NCBI GenBank assembly: GCA_030248065.1
Contig: JASAMV010008854.1
Location: 1-64,000 of the forward strand
Origin: Rhynchonema sp. JSB1_4
Taxonomy: Eukaryota > Nematoda > Chromadorea > Monhysterida > Xyalidae
Direction: 5' to 3'
DNA length: 64,000 bases
The notes below the pieces were generated by a model. The model saw nothing but the letters and a program-made list of their open reading frames with translations. It did no database searches and was not told the origin of the DNA. Positions 63,529-64,000 of this stretch are shown piece after piece (position 1 is the stretch's first letter; every line of letters starts with the position of its first letter). Both the position numbers and the translations under genes were made by a program.

Positions 63529-64000
63529 CAGTAGTTCCTGGTCCGGAGTGGGAGATAGCGGACCCTCCGTATTTTCAGAGACTGAGATATGTAGCGTGCC
63601 CCGAGTGGGGGAAGATCCAAATTCAGGAAAAGTCACTTTTTGTGAAAAGTTAGACCTATTTTTGCCCTTTTTGGAAAAAATTCCACATAAAAAGGGTAAT
63701 TTGGCGATTTTTAAAAACTTCGACCTAAAAAATCACCCACTTTACGCCTAAAATGCCTATTTTAGGCCTAAATTGTCTCGTTAGGCAAGAATTGATGAGA
63801 TAGTATATTTGGAGCGGCAGATAGTCTAATACCGACGTGGAGATGTATACCCGAAGGGCGGTGGTGTCGTTGGGGGGGGGGGCTTGGGGTTACCCCCTGG
63901 TATCCGGTATCTTCGTTCCAGGGGTACCCGACTCTAAAATATTTCCAAAAACAGTAAAAATCCAAAATGCTCAAAATCGCTTGCTCGCGTGAGCGTAAAA
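63529..64000. mobile_element. CAGTGTAGTTCC-family element, left part, with a nested CAGTGGTGTCGTT element
   Basis: Starts CAGTAGTTCCTGGTCCGG (two bases short of the usual end), then the family core (GGAAAAGTCACTTTTTGTG, TTTTTGCCCTTTTTGG). At about 63858 CGGTGGTGTCGTTGGGG begins a second element, which continues past the window end. It lies in the snapin intron. Confidence 0.75.

Overview
This is intron-rich animal DNA. The genes are multi-exon with GT-AG introns of about 70 to 2,000 bases, and the recognisable proteins are animal ones: PCTAIRE cyclin-dependent kinase, COP9 signalosome subunit 6, snapin, Kish-B/TMEM167B, a UPF0390 protein and an ionotropic-receptor-like channel. The channel resembles the protostome IR branch, so an invertebrate protostome is the best guess. 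A short TTAGGC run at 41.08 kb would fit a nematode, but it is too short to decide. No bacterial, organellar or viral genes were recognised.

Layout. 1-8.7 kb is almost all mobile and repeat DNA: hairpin modules, one CAGGG-type element, then a thick nest of miniature elements from 2.8 to 8.7 kb. 8.98-11.6 kb (+) holds Kish-B and, 28 bases after its stop, the start of a UPF0390 gene. 13.8-19.5 kb (+) is the channel gene. 20.9-25.8 kb holds a possible small peptide gene (+) and a secreted cysteine-rich protein gene (-). 30.1-36.3 kb (-) is the complete PCTAIRE kinase, 12 exons and 640 residues. 43.3-53.1 kb (-) is a long unrecognised gene rich in serine and basic residues, ten phase-consistent exons, not finished within its span. 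53.5-58.5 kb is a second nest of elements. 58.65-62.08 kb (+) is complete CSN6 (8 exons, 328 residues), followed by the first coding exon of snapin (63.19 kb), which runs out of the window.

The genes are ordinary housekeeping and signalling genes with no evident pathway link. The striking part is the repeat landscape. At least fifteen insertions have perfect 8-bp target duplications and CAG...CTG or TATAC-type inverted ends (hAT-like). Others have TA duplications (mariner-like), and one has TTAA (piggyBac-like). They are nested up to five deep. After the nested DNA and target copies are removed, one interrupted element is exactly as long as its intact sibling (410 bp). Elements sharing the same terminal inverted repeat carry different families of short repeated words just inside their ends, set off by long C or G runs, and several insertions landed inside the words of another element. 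No transposase gene was recognised, so all of these look non-autonomous.
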